Shown: positions 9,910 through 21,936, counted from the stretch's first letter. The stretch: DNA of 64,000 nt from Periplaneta americana (GCF_040183065.1 NC_091125.1:32183812-32247811); one strand, 5' to 3'. Notes: generated by a model from the letters alone, not told the origin. Made by a program: numbers and translations.

Positions 9910-11360
9910 GAGAAAGCATTCGAGAAATTTAATAATTGAATTTCTGTATAATAATTTTGAGACAATTTCATTTTGTAGTGCAGTACTTGTCATGTTCGGA
10001 GTTTCATTCCATCCAATATATCAAAGGTAAAGGGAGCTATACAGGCAAAAGATCTACGTTTATCATCTATTTAATAACATGTTACTTAAGTAAAGTTGTG
10101 TCATAATGATGATAGAGTTGTGAATTCCCAGAGAAACCTGTTACAGATTTGTAGCTAAAAAAAATAAATTCATATTTGACACTATATAGTCTAGTGGCTA
10201 GTTTTTCCAAGTATTTTTAGAACACAACGAATGTTAAACTATAAACAGTTTGTTAAAAATAGTTTTTTCATGTCTTCAACACTAGTTTGGCATAACAGAT
10301 TGTTAAATGTTAACATAATGTAGGATTTTGGACAGTTAATTCATTTGACAGATAGTTCAATATGACAGATGACACCACAGCTTTTGAAACAAAAGATGTG
10401 AAAATAATATTTGATGTCTCTCTTTAAGGAATGTTTCGTGAATGATAACATAATGTTTAAAAGACACTTTGAAAAGCTAATGTAGGGAAGATAATCTTAA
10501 AAAAATGAACTGATTATCATATTGGCTGCTTATTTTGATACTGATCTATTATTTATTGAATATCTAGAAAATGTGGGATCTCAATGTGGCAAGGTAACTA
10601 GAAATGATGATTTAAGTATATACTATGCATGATACTCAATTTATGACAATATAGATTTTCGAAACAAGTAGGCCTCAACATTTTACAAGAAATTTAAACC
10701 AGACTTGAAATCCTACAAACAGAAATAGATCACTTCAATTGAGCATCTATTATTTACTCTTGATTCTATGATACTGGCTCTTTTCAACTATAACCAATGT
10801 CAATAATGTTTCAAAATACACAGTGAGTATTATATTTAAAAGGTTTCAGCAAAAAAATTGCTTCTTTGAGAAGTAATATTTTAGCATTAGTACTATAACC
10901 TCACTTTGTAATAATATTATTATTATTCAATAGTAGTCACCTACAATTTTCATTTGTCTTCTTCTTTATCGATCATGGCCTACTGTAGCAGGTTATGATT
11001 TTATACATGTTTCATGACTTACTACACAATACAGAATTTAAAGAATAATATAAGTCAATAAAAAATTGCCTTACATATGCAAAATCATTACCAATTGCTA
11101 TTGAATTGTTAAAATAGTGTTAACGGCTGTTATAGTTGAGTGTTGGTTGTTTTAAACAAAATGATGTTGAATAAAATATGGAAAATACATTAACCAAACG
11201 TTAAAAATAAACAGGATATTAATTTAACACTAATTAAGCCAAATTAAACATTTTTTGGAGAAACTAGCTATAAGTAAAGCATATTTTATGAACTACTACT
11301 TGAAATTTATAATAAAAGGTAGTAATTTATACGGCACTGTTTATTATTATATATTATAAT
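9910..11360. mobile_element. AT-rich interval with a possible large MITE (about 10190-11276)
   Basis: GGCTAGTTTTTCCAAG at about 10197 is mirrored by CTTTTTTGGAGAAACTAGCT-like sequence near 11255-11272 (inverse AGCTAGTTTCTCCAAAAAAT), and TGTTAAA words recur in both flanks. That suggests a diverged TIR element of about 1.1 kb with a non-coding interior. I see no target duplication. Confidence 0.4.
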
Positions 11361-12130
11361 CATGCGTATTGGACATAGTGGTCGGTCCTATATTGATATC
11401 TTCAGACAGTATAGTCACCCAGCCATCTATCCTAATCAAGATTATTTCCCGAAACACTTCACACATTCTGACAGCGTCGGGACCCCACTTCTGCTCTGAG
11501 ACTATCACTATTAATTACTGCCATTCTTTCGAGTTTACAGCTACTGCAAATTGGAGAAGACATCCATATATTTCAAAAACCTGTTTTTGTTCCACGTCCA
11601 CACCCCTTTTTTGTTTTGTTTCAGACCGCACAGCATCAACAAAAAATTAAAACAACTTTTAAAAGTCAGCCTTATCATAAAAACGTTCCCCCAGACATGA
11701 TAAAGCTTTCAATTTCGAATTATACGACGATGTCGCCGAGCGGTTTACAAGCCAATTCGAGCTCTTGTTAAATGTGGGCTGCCTATCTACGAACAAGTAC
11801 TCCGGGTCTCATCGCTCAGACATGGGTAGGAAATTGGAATCTTCAATCACCGACCAGCGCCTCGCATTCGTTAGCGGGCAGACCTGCACGAGATGAGTTT
11901 CAGCAGCAATGGGAGAGGAATGTTCTCTACATAAAAATTGAAACGCAAGGCTTTTTTCGTAAGAGAAAAATCAAATATATGGTAAATTATAATCCTTTAT
12001 TTAATGTCCATTTAAAGTAAAATAAGGTACTCAAAAGAGGGAAAATAAAATTATGGAGCAACGGTAGGGTAATATTGGAATATAATTCTAATTATTCGTT
12101 TCGTTTATCACAAACTTAAAGGAATCGGAC
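11360..12130. other. Unassigned DNA with two short open frames
   Basis: Open frames of 93 and 82 codons (11369-11650 and 11772-12020) show no motif I recognise, and nothing joins them into a gene model. I do not call them genes. Confidence 0.4.
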
Positions 12131-12154
12131 AACATACTTTTTGGTAAAAATCTG

Positions 12155-12580
12155 TCAGCTGACTGATCTGCTTTGACTCACTGACTGATTAATCTATCTA
12201 ACGAATTGACCTGACTGACCACTTGACTCATTCTCCGGGCTAGTTCAATGAGGTCTCATATGACTTGAGTAGTCTTCCTGACTCACCAGACGGATCGACT
12301 TCACTGGCTTACAAAACTGACTGGTCCTACTGACTCACAAAAGGCGATGAATAACTTTAACCAGACACAGTGAGTGACTACTGAATCACCTGACTGAACG
12401 AGCTTACTAACGCACTCTTTTGAAAAATTGTACTGACTTTCCTGACTAACTGGCCTTGAGTTAGTGACTCACCGAAATAACTTGCCTTATTTACTCACCA
12501 GACTGCCTATTTTTACTGACTTACTAAACTGACTCACTTGTCTGACTGACGTAACTGACTCACCTGACTAAGTTGTCTCC
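12155..12580. repeat. Degenerate TGACTCA/CTGACTGA-rich tract
   Basis: About 425 bases are built from loosely repeated CTGACT, TGACTCAC and TGACTGA words. TGACTCA itself occurs seven times. It has no fixed period and no coding frame. It may be an eroded minisatellite. TGACTCA is also the AP-1 consensus, but the repeat origin alone explains the enrichment. Confidence 0.7.
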
Positions 12581-12599
12581 TCTAATTACCCCGAATAAT

Positions 12600-14065
12600 T
12601 TTTATTTTTACACATAATTATGTATTCGCTCAAATGTTGAACTTGCATATTTTCGTCTGCACTTCTGACTGTGTACTGTTATAATAATGCTAATGGAATA
12701 ACGGTGAAATTGCAGCAGAGGAAACCGAAGTATTATATTCATTAATTTTTTGTCGATGGTGAAATAGAAGTTTTTTTTTAATAAAATTTGAGGCTGCGAA
12801 AAAATGAATATGTGATCTCCTAGCGTGTTGGCCACTTGTCTCGCTCCGAATTTCGCCGCAACTTTAGGGAATTTTTGAAGAAAAAGACGAAAAAGGACGT
12901 AATCTAATAGCTATCACATGAAGGAGGGGAATCATGACAGAACAGTAACAGGTCAGGAACGCCGAAGATGTTAAAAGCCCGCACATAGACTAGGACTGCC
13001 GCAGTCCTTGCACTGTGCGAGTGACATTCGAATAAACTCGCTTGAACTAGTATTGAAGATAATATTATGCGAAAGCCAATGCTCCTATTTGGAAGGTTTT
13101 AATTTTGAAAAAATGCCGAAACTTGTGTGGGGAATATATTACATTAAGATAATTCAAGACTTCGTTATCCAGCTAAAATCCTACTTTTACATTATAGGAA
13201 TTAAATTGTACACGCTAGGTACACTGATATACTTGTTACATACAGATTACAAGCTATGACAACAGTGCAGTATATAAGCTTACAGCCACGAAGCTTGAGT
13301 TTATGAGGGTACTAGGAACAATAGACTGTGCAGGTACTATTTCGCATTGTCTGTAATGAGGCGATAGTAGCGATCCTAGTGGTTAGCATCTATCTAAGGA
13401 TGCATATTTACTACGTATTGAGCTTCTTGACTGTATATACTAAACTGTGCTATGACTGGTTCTAAAATAGAAATATGCCTATACAAAAGTTCTTATATTT
13501 ATTACACGACAAAACATACTCGTAATGATACTTCAATTTCATAGTAACGAACGTTGCATTGACAATAATCGGTACCGCTATCACTGTATGTGCATCATCT
13601 GCGGGAAAATTAACGGTTAGTTTACTGTAACAAAACCAGAACCAATTGTCGGCTTAACGCTATATTTGCTCACCATTTTCTTTTTATTCTCACGGATGTT
13701 GCACAATATTTGTAGTGTGGTTTTTCATAGATATAGGCCTAAAAGTTTCCAGCATTTTTGACGTCGAAAAATTATTTTCAGAGGAATTTAGTCTATTTGT
13801 AGAGGTCTACAAATATATCTTATGAATTATTTGGTAGATTTTAACCATATTCATTACATACATACAACTAAATTTATCCATAAAAGTAAAATGAAATAGG
13901 CCTATATCAATTTTCAAGAAGTAATTAGTAGGCCTAGATTTTTTATTTTAAATCAACACAGAATAAAAATAATTTTATCGAAATAAAATTAGACCATTTT
14001 CTTCATGAATTCTTACATTACGTAGAATAAACCGACAGTAGAAAGAAAAACCAACAGTGAAATCC
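12600..14065. mobile_element. Mostly featureless DNA with a fold-back near 13266-13450
   Basis: Left CAGTATATAAGCTTACAGCC and right (inverted) AGTATATACAGTCAAGAAGC form an imperfect inverted pair about 185 bp apart, suggesting a small fold-back element. The remainder is AT-rich with no supported feature. Confidence 0.4.
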
Positions 14066-14069
14066 TTCT

Positions 14070-14395
14070 GAGAATGAATAAAGAAATGGAAGTTCTGAAA
14101 ATGCAGTTAAATGTAGGAAACTTCAGCATCTGGGCCATATAATGAGAAATGAAAAAAATATACCAGCTACTTCAAAATATGTATCCTGCAGGATAAAGTT
14201 GAAGGGAAAAGAGGCATCGGGAGAAGACGAATATCATAGTTAAAGAACCTTGGATCATGGTTCAAGAAATCATCTATAGAGCTCTTAATAAAATCATGAT
14301 CACCAAGATCCGGATTGGATAGGCATCTCAAGAAGAAGAAAAAGGAGAAAAAGAGAAGAAGAATAAGAAGAAGAAATGCCACAGTTAGATTTAAA
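14070..14395 (+). pseudogene. LINE 3' coding end, AAG-rich tail
   Basis: Decayed frames read RMNKEMEVLK, then a CATAATGAGAAATGAAAA segment (HIMRNEK-like), then GKRGIGRRR-like and KIMITKIRIG. These are C-terminal landmarks of an insect LINE clade. Several stops and frameshifts interrupt it. It ends in an AGAAGAAG-rich tail at about 14328-14378, which the opposite strand reads as a false Leu/Phe-rich frame. Confidence 0.6.
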
Positions 14396-14612
14396 GGAAA
14401 AACGATTTCTTCGAAGAAATGAATTTACGCCACTGAATGAACGTAGATGAAGGGTAATTTTTTTTGTTGCGTTATTAATAATTACACCTGTACCAATTTG
14501 TCATATTTTGTTAGTTATTCTCACGATTTTCTTTTACTCTGAAAATAACAAACTACATTTTTATATAATAGAAAGCAAAATAACAGTTAACTTTACTGTT
14601 ACGAACATACTA

Positions 14613-14854
14613 TTTATTTTATTTTATTGGGTTATTTTACGACGCTGTATCAACATCTCAGGTTATTTAGCGTCTGAATGAAATGAAGATGATAATGCCG
14701 GTGAAATGAGTCCAGGTTCCAGCACCGAAAGTTACCCAGTATTTGCCCGTATTGGGTTGAGGGAAAACCTCGGAAAAACCTCAACCAGGTAACTTGCCCC
14801 GATCGGGATTCGAATCTGGGCCACCTGGGTTCGCGGCCAGACGCGTTGACCTTT
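14613..14854 (-). mobile_element. SINE family 1, 5' shortened
   Basis: Inverse copy of the family at 3372: tail TTATTTTATTTTATTGGGTT, body with AACCTCAACCAGGTAACTTG, B box inverse GGGATTCGAATC, and the head lost after GCGGCCAGACGCG. Near-identical 11-mers CGAACATACTA (14602-14612) and CGAAAATACTA (14855-14865) flank it, a likely target duplication. Confidence 0.85.
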
Positions 14855-14865
14855 CGAAAATACTA

Positions 14866-15430
14866 GCTAGTACGATATATGTGTGTGTGTTTAATATTCG
14901 TCGTTTCTAACCTGCGTTCTTTTCTCTTATATTAAAATTGACTGGTGCTTTGCACTGTTTAGAGATCAATGCTTGATTTATTTCAGTTTTTGTAATATTT
15001 AAATGTTGTAATTTCCAACGGTGTCATGTAGACAGACAAAATTATATCAATTTTTATGCAAAAGCATTATTTGTTTCCATGTTGTGAAGAATAACAAAGA
15101 ACAGAGAGAAAATAATACATTTATAGAATCTTTTAATGTACCATTTATATGAATCAAATACAAGTAGAGAAGTTCTTTTAGATCATTTGGGACACAGCAG
15201 ACCTCATTTAAAATCCAATCTATGCCAGGTTGGATTCCTATTTACACCCTGAGAGCAATATAGATAGAGGACTTGCTATTTTATTTCTTGAATGAAGTTA
15301 TCATTTCGATATAAGTTAACTGTATTAAAGTGATAGAAATATTTTTAAATTGTGAAGAGAAAGAAAAATACGTAATGCAGTGATTATGAGAGCCGGTTTG
15401 ACATAAGGTTACGCTAAATAGCAGTCGGAT
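14866..15430. other. AT-rich DNA, no feature recognised
   Basis: A short GT run (14880-14890) and otherwise ordinary AT-rich sequence. No coding or repeat boundary is supported. Confidence 0.5.
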
Positions 15431-15435
15431 GTTAG

Positions 15436-15475
15436 TGCTTAGTCAACTGTCCTCAGACAGGTTGGAACCTTATAA
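15436..15475 (+). repeat. Dispersed repeat fragment (copy 3)
   Basis: GCTTAGTCAACTGTCCTCAG and AAGTGATACCAA match the starts of the repeats at 28373 and, inverted, at about 5035. Truncated after about 40 bases, where a TTC-rich tract begins. Confidence 0.55.
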
Positions 15476-15479
15476 GTGA

Positions 15480-15650
15480 TACCAATTTTCCTTCTTTATC
15501 TTTCTTCCTTACTTTCTTTCTTTGCTTCCTTCCTCTTTCTTCTTTTTCTTCTTTTCTTTTCTTTTTCTTTCCTTCCTTTCTTGACTTATGCCTTCCTTCC
15601 CACCTATCCATACACGTTCTTCTTCTTTTTTTTTTTTCGTGTTGGATATT
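15480..15650. repeat. Pyrimidine-rich (TTCC/TTC)n tract
   Basis: About 170 bases of T and C in imperfect TTCC, TTTC and TTC units. The open frame across it encodes only Phe, Leu and Ser and is an artefact. Confidence 0.85.
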
Positions 15651-15968
15651 TCTTTTCTCTTTCTCTGACGTTCAGAGATTTCGAGGAGTAATGGCAGACG
15701 TCCACATTATAAATTTATGAAATCCTAATACATTTTACGTTCGTACATTTTGCAACTCTCAAATATTTCATCAGTTTGGTGCCGGAAGTTTACCTAAGAC
15801 AACGCAAGTTGTCAAATTCAATATGAACAACATCCATGCATTCATTATGATCTATCCAAATTCATACACTTTTTTTATCAGTATTAAAGCATTGTTTCAC
15901 AGATATAATAAATATTATCAACCAATAGTTCCACTTTTTATACTTTTCTTCACTGCTTGTGTAATATA

Positions 15969-15970
<2 letters not shown>

Positions 15971-16043
<73 letters not shown>

Positions 16044-16395
16044 TGATTTATTTTAGCTGGCAGAGTTAAGGCCGTAAGGCCTTCTCTTCCACTCAACCAG
16101 CAAAAAGTGTATATACATATGCATGAACTTACAAAGAATCCAACAATTTGATTTAGATGAGAGTTACATGTATACAAAAGTTATTTACAAATTAAACAAC
16201 AAAATACTATGAACTATTAATTAAACACTGAAATAAACTGTGTAGCAGAATTAAACTAAAATACATAGAATGTTAATATATTTCAAATAATATTAGATAA
16301 TAGAAAGAGATTATTACGAGACAATTAAAATACAGCACAATCAGGATGATGTCTAAAGAAAAAAGTAACAATGTAGTCAGTGATAGTTTAAATCA
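15971..16395 (-). mobile_element. LINE 3' end with (ATT)n/(AT)n tail
   Basis: On the minus strand GAAGAGAAGGCCTTACGGCC and CTTAACTCTGCCAGCTAAAA are followed by (ATT)n and then (AT)n. The same AAGGCC-loop-GGCCTT hairpin sits just before the tail of the LINE at 51.8 kb (loop TGAT there, TTAC here). This is therefore a 5'-truncated 3'-UTR copy of a related LINE, and the adjacent microsatellites are its expanded tail. No coding sequence is included. Confidence 0.75.

Positions 16396-16398
<3 letters not shown>

Positions 16399-16441
<43 letters not shown>
16399..16441. repeat. (TA)n microsatellite
   Basis: About 43 bases of pure TA. Confidence 0.95.
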
Positions 16442-16446
<5 letters not shown>

Positions 16447-16848
16447 AAAATATACAAGTCAACAATACCTTACTTCCGTAACAAATACAACGTCCAGAGT
16501 ATCACAGTGACAGGTCTGCTGTTGGGGTCCCGAGGAACAGTTCCTAATTTGTTTGTGACGTGGAAAGGGAAATATAAACTAGGCAAAGATATTCAAGACG
16601 AAATTGTTCAAAACATAATTAAATACTCAGTTGCCATCTTAAAAAAATCACCTATACACTCCACATAATTGTTTAATTATATATTTGTGATTGAAAATCT
16701 GTATTTTTATCTTAAATTTTTATCCATATATATTTTTCATGTCCCCATTCATGTACAACCATTATTGTTAATTGTGTGTTAACATTTCTTAAATGTTACA
16801 AAGGTTCGTAACCTTCTGAGGAACAGAGAATTTGATATTTGATGTCGT

Positions 16849-17532
16849 CGTCCACAGAAAGGGAAAGGCGTAGTTTTATTTAAACAGTATCCTAGTGCCA
16901 ACAAATGGATTTGTAAACACGAAGGACTCTCCAACAGCGAATGGCACGATGGCATTAAAATGGTTGGAAATGTTGCTGCAGTACGTGCTGTGCCGGGAAG
17001 ATCTCAGGACAACCGTTGTAGGCATTGCCACAACGAGGTTGAAACTCTTGCACACGTCCTGGGATCCTGTCCGCACGGCGAAGGTCTGCGAAAAGCTAGA
17101 CACCACCAAGTACGATCAATTACAGCCACTGCCCTTAAAGATGCCGATTACAACACTTTTGAAGAAGCACATGGTCTCTCCGCCACTGGCGGTACACGGC
17201 GCATAGATATAAAATCTTTCGAGGAATCCATAAGATCTGGATTCATAATTGATCCCACTGTGCGTTTCGAAACGAATGAGGAACAGCCAGCAGAAGTGGA
17301 TAAGGAAAAAAAGAATATCTACAATCCTACCATTCCATATTACCTCCAAAAGTACCAACTAGAAGAGCTTGAAGTAATCGGACTTCTGGTTGGAGCAAGA
17401 GGTACCGCTACTCTCTTCATGAAAGATGTGTTCAAGAGGTTTGGAATACCTACATCTATTATTCCGATTGTAACTTTAGCTGCATTGAAAGGATCAATTG
17501 CTCTCCTGAAGCATCACCTATATTCGAAATGA
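16849..17532 (+). pseudogene. R2-type LINE C-terminus: zinc knuckle and endonuclease
   Basis: The frame is open from about 16849 to the stop at 17530-17532; an in-frame TGA lies just upstream. Order: GKGVVLFKQYPSANKWIC (R2-like linker), then a CCHC knuckle CRHCHNEVETLAHVLGSCPHG at about 17017, then RRIDI, GFIIDPTVRFE and EKKNIYNPTIPYY, then EVIGLLVGARGT. R2-clade elements carry a CCHC motif followed by a PD-(D/E)xK restriction-like endonuclease; RIDI, DPTVRFE and EKK fit its acidic and basic positions. The RT and N-terminal fingers are missing (5' truncation). About 250 bp of 3' UTR ends in an A-rich tract near 17790-17803. Not active alone, but the retained C-terminus is intact. Confidence 0.85.
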
Positions 17533-17819
17533 AACTAAGTTCATTAGCATTCTTTACTTTTTTGTAACACTTGCCTCTCTAAAACTAGGTATATTTCCAC
17601 CAATCACAAAATGTATTTGCAACTATGTACTTGGAGTTTCATTGTTAAAACAAAATTAATGGTTCACTGAACTTGTAAACATTTCTATGGTTAAGTACTC
17701 CTTGTCCCTTGTGGCAGCTCACGAATAGTGAGAAGATTTCTAAATTCTCTAGGCAAGCCTTGGAAGGTCAGATAGTAAAAATAAAAAGAAAAAAAAATTG
17801 AAATTCGTAAAGTTTATTA

Positions 17820-18600
17820 ACAGTAATCTCACTAGACGTTTTGATTTATCTAGAGAAAATCAAAACTCGAGTGGGATTTAATTGACTATTACACGATTAG
17901 AAGAAAGTATATAAAAATTAGAAGTAACGAAGTACTCCAATACAGTAAAATATTAATTGACATAAGAAAATACGACTGTCTTCAAATGTAGGCCTATTAT
18001 TGTACCATCTCAACATTACAAACATTACGCTAGATGCATGCTAGATGGCAGTAGTGTCTTTATACAGACACTGTAATGATTACTATTCAATAAATCTTAA
18101 TATTAAACAATCTCTGATACGTGACTATCCATAATATCATATAGCAGAAGTTCTTTTTATCCTCTCAGAGCAGAAGCTATAACATAACCTAACTAATATA
18201 CTGTACACAAGTGTTAGAAAAGTTTTAATTAACGATGATGACATAAAAAATAAACATGAATAATTTTAAAAGGAATAATTATTGAATGTACAATTTTCAA
18301 ATTTGAATGTGGTTGGTGGTTCAATTGATGTTATATTGGACGTGTGCGTAATAGAGGTGGAACTCGTTGATTTAGGCCTACATGGTGTATTCAACTTATT
18401 CAGGATTTCCGAATGGTGCTCTTCATTTATTTGTAAATCGGATTTCAGAAGATGCATAGCTATGATCAGTGATTTTTATTAATTCTTGTTCTTGAATGCC
18501 AATGCGAGTCATATTTGAAACTGCTGTGCATCGACTGGAGTGGTTTGTAATTTTATGTATTTTTTTTTTTTTTTACGTCCAGACCAGCGCAGTTTCAAAT
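17820..18600. other. AT-rich DNA with a hairpin at about 17829-17873
   Basis: CACTAGACGTTTTGATTT is followed nearby by its imperfect inverse (AAATCAAAACTCGAGTG), giving a 17-bp stem with three mismatches and a short loop. This may be an end of a dispersed repeat. I see nothing else supportable here. Confidence 0.4.
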
Positions 18601-18617
18601 GTTGGCAAACAAAGAAA

Positions 18618-18673
18618 CAAATGCTAGGGACGCGATAAAATTAAACAAATGCTAGGGACGCGATAAAATTGTG
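18618..18673. repeat. Direct tandem duplication, 28-bp unit x2
   Basis: AAACAAATGCTAGGGACGCG followed by ATAAAATT occurs twice head to tail. Recent local duplication; function unknown. Confidence 0.85.
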
Positions 18674-18674
18674 C

Positions 18675-19158
18675 GATAAGCAGCCATGATTGGTTGAAAT
18701 ACGTCCTTTCGTACCGTTTTATTGGTCAAAAGTAGTATGACGTAGTAAGAGTGTAATAGTCAACGTAAATGAAAGCCAACTGTTGCATTTCAGCGTGTCA
18801 TTATAGTACAAAGATACGTTCCATAAAAACAGTGTTTTTGTTTCTTGTTGTATTCGTTGCGATATCAAATGTGTGTATCGAATAAACAGCGGCCATCCAT
18901 GTAGCTCTTAATTAGGGTCCGAGTTATCAGTTCGGCCGGCCGCAGAGGGTATGTGTGTATCCGTGGGTGGCCCGAGGACCACCATAACGAGTGCTCGAGT
19001 CCCTGCTCGCGGAGCAGCACAACACGTACGAACTCCCCCATCTTCATCCCTCCACTATAAATTTCAATTTTTATTTCTTTCGCCACTGTTTATATTAGGC
19101 AGTATTCGCCCTAAGGAGCTGTAGCAGCGTTATCACAATATTATACTGAATATACTTC

Positions 19159-19199
<41 letters not shown>

Positions 19200-19645
19200 A
19201 TATACTGGGTTTCACTCCATAAACTGTTATCTATCGCTCCTCCGGTGTGGGAGCAAAGGGGAGAGAGGGTGAAGCTGTCTAAATGCGAACTCGTTTCCCA
19301 TATGTTGCAGATTCTGAATCGCCGGAATGCACGTTGTAGTGCTTTATTAGAACCATTAGGACATGCAATTTATTGCTGCGCTGAACTAGTGTTTCGATAA
19401 TGCTTTTAAGATTCTGCAAACTTTATAATTTATTTATGAGGTATCACATTACAATGTGCGATAGTGTGCGATCTAGACACAAGATAGCTTACTTCTCAGC
19501 CAGAAGTGACGCGCATCTGCGTGGCAGGCTATACTCCAGTAATGATTCAGTTTATGCAAGTACTAATGTTTTCACTTGCCACAAGCACGTCACACATGAC
19601 GTCAGACAGGACTAATTACATTAAAATTAGTTATGTGAAACGCAT
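18675..19645. other. Unassigned DNA with (GA)n at 19153-19196
   Basis: A GA dinucleotide run of about 44 bases is clear. Surrounding sequence is less AT-rich than average (for example 18930-19030), but I see no coding or element boundary. Confidence 0.5.
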
Positions 19646-19655
19646 ATCTAATAAC

Positions 19656-20158
19656 TAGGGGTGTGGTTTTTCTGGTATTAACGATAGGCCCTAAACGCGA
19701 AAATGCAAATCCCTTAATAAAAGTACAAAATTAAGTGAAATATATATCTACGAATTTTCGCGAAATTGATAGAATCCACGAAATTACTTCATAATCACGA
19801 TATTTCCAAAAAAGAAAAAACAGTTTTCTGGAGAATTCGCACGAAAAATTACTTTTTCTCCCAAATAAAACGTGAAAATTTTTTTCGTTATAAGTTATAA
19901 AATATACATGAACATTTCTACATATTTGATCGTGACATCTGGCAACGATGTACGCATAGTTTCACACTTCACACACTACCACCAGGGAGCAGCGCAAGCA
20001 GACAACGGTTATTTCTCATTCCCGCAACAACTGTCTTCGTGAGATCAAGAAGGCAGTGCCGTCACTCCTCACAGTCGAATGAAATCAAATTATGATTTTA
20101 TTTTAATGATACAAGCAATTTTGTATCAGTTTCAAAGAGATTGTTTCAACAATAATTT

Positions 20159-20195
<37 letters not shown>

Positions 20196-20320
20196 TCTTA
20201 AGTTTCTTTAAAGTGCGAAATATACGCGAAATTGCTCGTTTTTTTTTTAAATATTCACCGAAATTAAACCTTTTAATCTTCAAAATCATGTTAAAATAAT
20301 CACATACAATCACAGCCCTA
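19656..20320. mobile_element. Non-autonomous hAT-like element, 665 bp
   Basis: The ends read TAGGGGTGTGGTT and, inverted, TAGGGCTGTGATT. Flanking 8-mers are CTAATAAC (19648-19655) and TTAATAAC (20321-20328), seven of eight identical. An 8-bp target duplication with short TIRs is the hAT signature. The interior is AT-rich, rich in CGCGAAA words, includes a TA microsatellite (20162-20190), and has no transposase. Confidence 0.75.
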
Positions 20321-20641
20321 TTAATAACTCTGTAAAACACCGTGTCTGTGGCTCAGCTCTATCAAGCCAGTCTTCCAACCCGGCTATACATGGTGTTTAA
20401 AAATACGGGGCATAATTTCAGGTATGTATTTCCCACATGCAGACAATCAAAATAGTTCATTACAACATGTGTCCGGAAATGCTTTATTTCCGAGTTATGG
20501 CCTTCACAACCTTGAAATTCACCGGAACGTTTTTCTTTCCGCAGGTCGTTGCCGTCAAAGGAGACATTAAGAGGGCACTCTGACAGTTCATTCCGAGGCG
20601 AAGGTTACATTCAGTGTTGTGTAGGCGTTAGACTGTACGGC

Positions 20642-21708
20642 ATATATTCAAATCAAGAGCTGGCAGAGATACACTTCATGTACGGTAAGGCGGACGGCAA
20701 TGCTGCGCTGGCTCGTCGTTTGTACCAGGAGAGGTACCCACAGCGACAATGTCCAGATCGGAAGACATTTGTACGTCTCCATTACCGTCTGTGCGAGTAA
20801 GGAAAATTTAACTCTCCTGGTTTGGGAAGGGGACGACCAAGATCTACAACTCCAGAAGTACAGGAGGAGATTCTGGAGGCTGTGAACATGACTCCATCTA
20901 TCAGCACACGAAGGGTAGCGTTGCAAGTCAATGTTCCTCATACGACTGTCTGGAGACTGTTGAAAGAGTATCAATTGTATCCTTATCATTTGCAACGTGT
21001 ACAGGCCCTGTCACCAGCAGATTACCGTGCACGAGTTAGGTTCTGTCAGTGGTTCTTGCAGCAGTGTGGTGTAAATCCGAACTTTCCTGCCTTAGTATTA
21101 TTTACAGATGAAGCACAGTTCACACGAGATGGCATAACAAATTTCCACAATCAGCATGTATGGGCGTATGAAAACCCACGTGCAACTGTTCCATCTCATC
21201 ACCAGGTGCGGTTCTCCCTCAACAAGTGGGCCGGTATCATTGGTGATCGATTAGTTGGATCCCATGTACTTGTAAACAGACTTAGGGGGAGGCGTACACA
21301 AACTTCTTGGAAAACACCATACCTCATGTTTTAGAAGACACTCCACTCATCAATCGTCAACATATTCACTTCTTGCATGATGGCGCTCCTGCACACTTCA
21401 GACGTACGGCTCGCCGGTACTTAGATCGAAGGCTTCCTGATCGATGGATAGGTAGAGGTGGCCCAATTGCTTGGCCTCCACGCTCACCTGATCTGAACCC
21501 TCTCGATTTCTACTTGTGGGGCCATTTAAAATCATTGGTTTATTCGTCTCCGATGCCTGATTTGGAATCCCTTCGGAATCGAATTGTGGTATGTTCTGAG
21601 GACATACCCAATACTCCTGGAGTTTGGGATCGTGTTCGCAGGTCAATAAGACATCGATGTGAGCTCTGTATTCAAGCAGGAGGTGGATATTTTGAACATA
21701 TTCTGTAA
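20642..21708 (+). pseudogene. DD41D mariner-type transposase, one stop and one frameshift
   Basis: The product would be a cut-and-paste transposase. N-terminal helix-turn-helix region YSNQELAEIHFMYGK...YPQRQCPDRKTFVRL, then a GRGRPRSTTPEV linker, then catalytic VLFTDEAQF, FLHDGAPAHF and SPDLNPLDFYLWG. Forty-one residues separate the second Asp from the third acidic residue, which is Asp, so the triad is DD41D; that spacing is known from rosa-like Tc1/mariner elements. Two lesions break it: an in-frame TAA at 20798-20800 between RLCE and GKFNSP, and an extra G in the run near 21282-21287 that shifts frame between VNRL and FLENTIPH. The likely start is the ATG at 20678 or one lost just upstream. 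All three catalytic residues survive. Confidence 0.88.
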
Positions 21709-21800
21709 TGACAACGACCTGCGGAAAGAAAAACGTTCCGGTGAATTTAAATGTTGTGAAGGCCATAACTCGGAAATGAAGCATTTCCGGACACATGTTG

Positions 21801-21936
21801 TTTTATTTATTTATTTATTTCAAATATACAGAATAAAGAAATATAATTACAAAACAAACAAAGAGAAATGCAAATAAAATAATACAAGCAATATAAAAAG
21901 AAGATACAGTAGTATTAACAAAATTAACAAAAGTTG
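21801..21936 (-). mobile_element. 5'-truncated LINE tail inside the right TIR
   Basis: The TIR breaks after ACACATGTTG and resumes at GTTGTAATG, with GTTG duplicated. The insert, read on the minus strand, ends in AATAAATAAATAAA. A near-identical copy lies at 55752-55882 (shared AGAATAAAGAAATATAATTA). It is the 3' end of a LINE with an (AAAT)n tail, and it is younger than the transposon it sits in. Confidence 0.8.

Larger units (their letters stand above)
8740..9910 (+). pseudogene. LINE 3' coding end, split by two MITEs
   Basis: The left piece (about 8820-9020) decays from a C-terminal LINE reading (RRTEWNDHFSRM-like). The right piece starts just after 9778. If one TA is kept and both inserts are removed, the frame runs MARIVRYNTPRGKISSGRP across the junction, the familiar C-terminal GKxxxGRP segment of insect LINEs. 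It ends in an AAGAAG-rich tail at about 9885-9905. No RT domain is present, so it is a 5'-truncated dead copy. Confidence 0.7.

Noticed and set aside
9673-9939. 88-codon frame ending in RRRGRRST
   Set aside because: It spans the right part of a MITE and a LINE tail; the apparent protein is a chimera of two mobile elements.
11369-12020. Two neighbouring frames of 93 and 82 codons
   Set aside because: No motif or splice relationship could be defended.
12155-12580. AP-1 enhancer
   Set aside because: The motif density is explained by a degenerate repeat; no gene is nearby.
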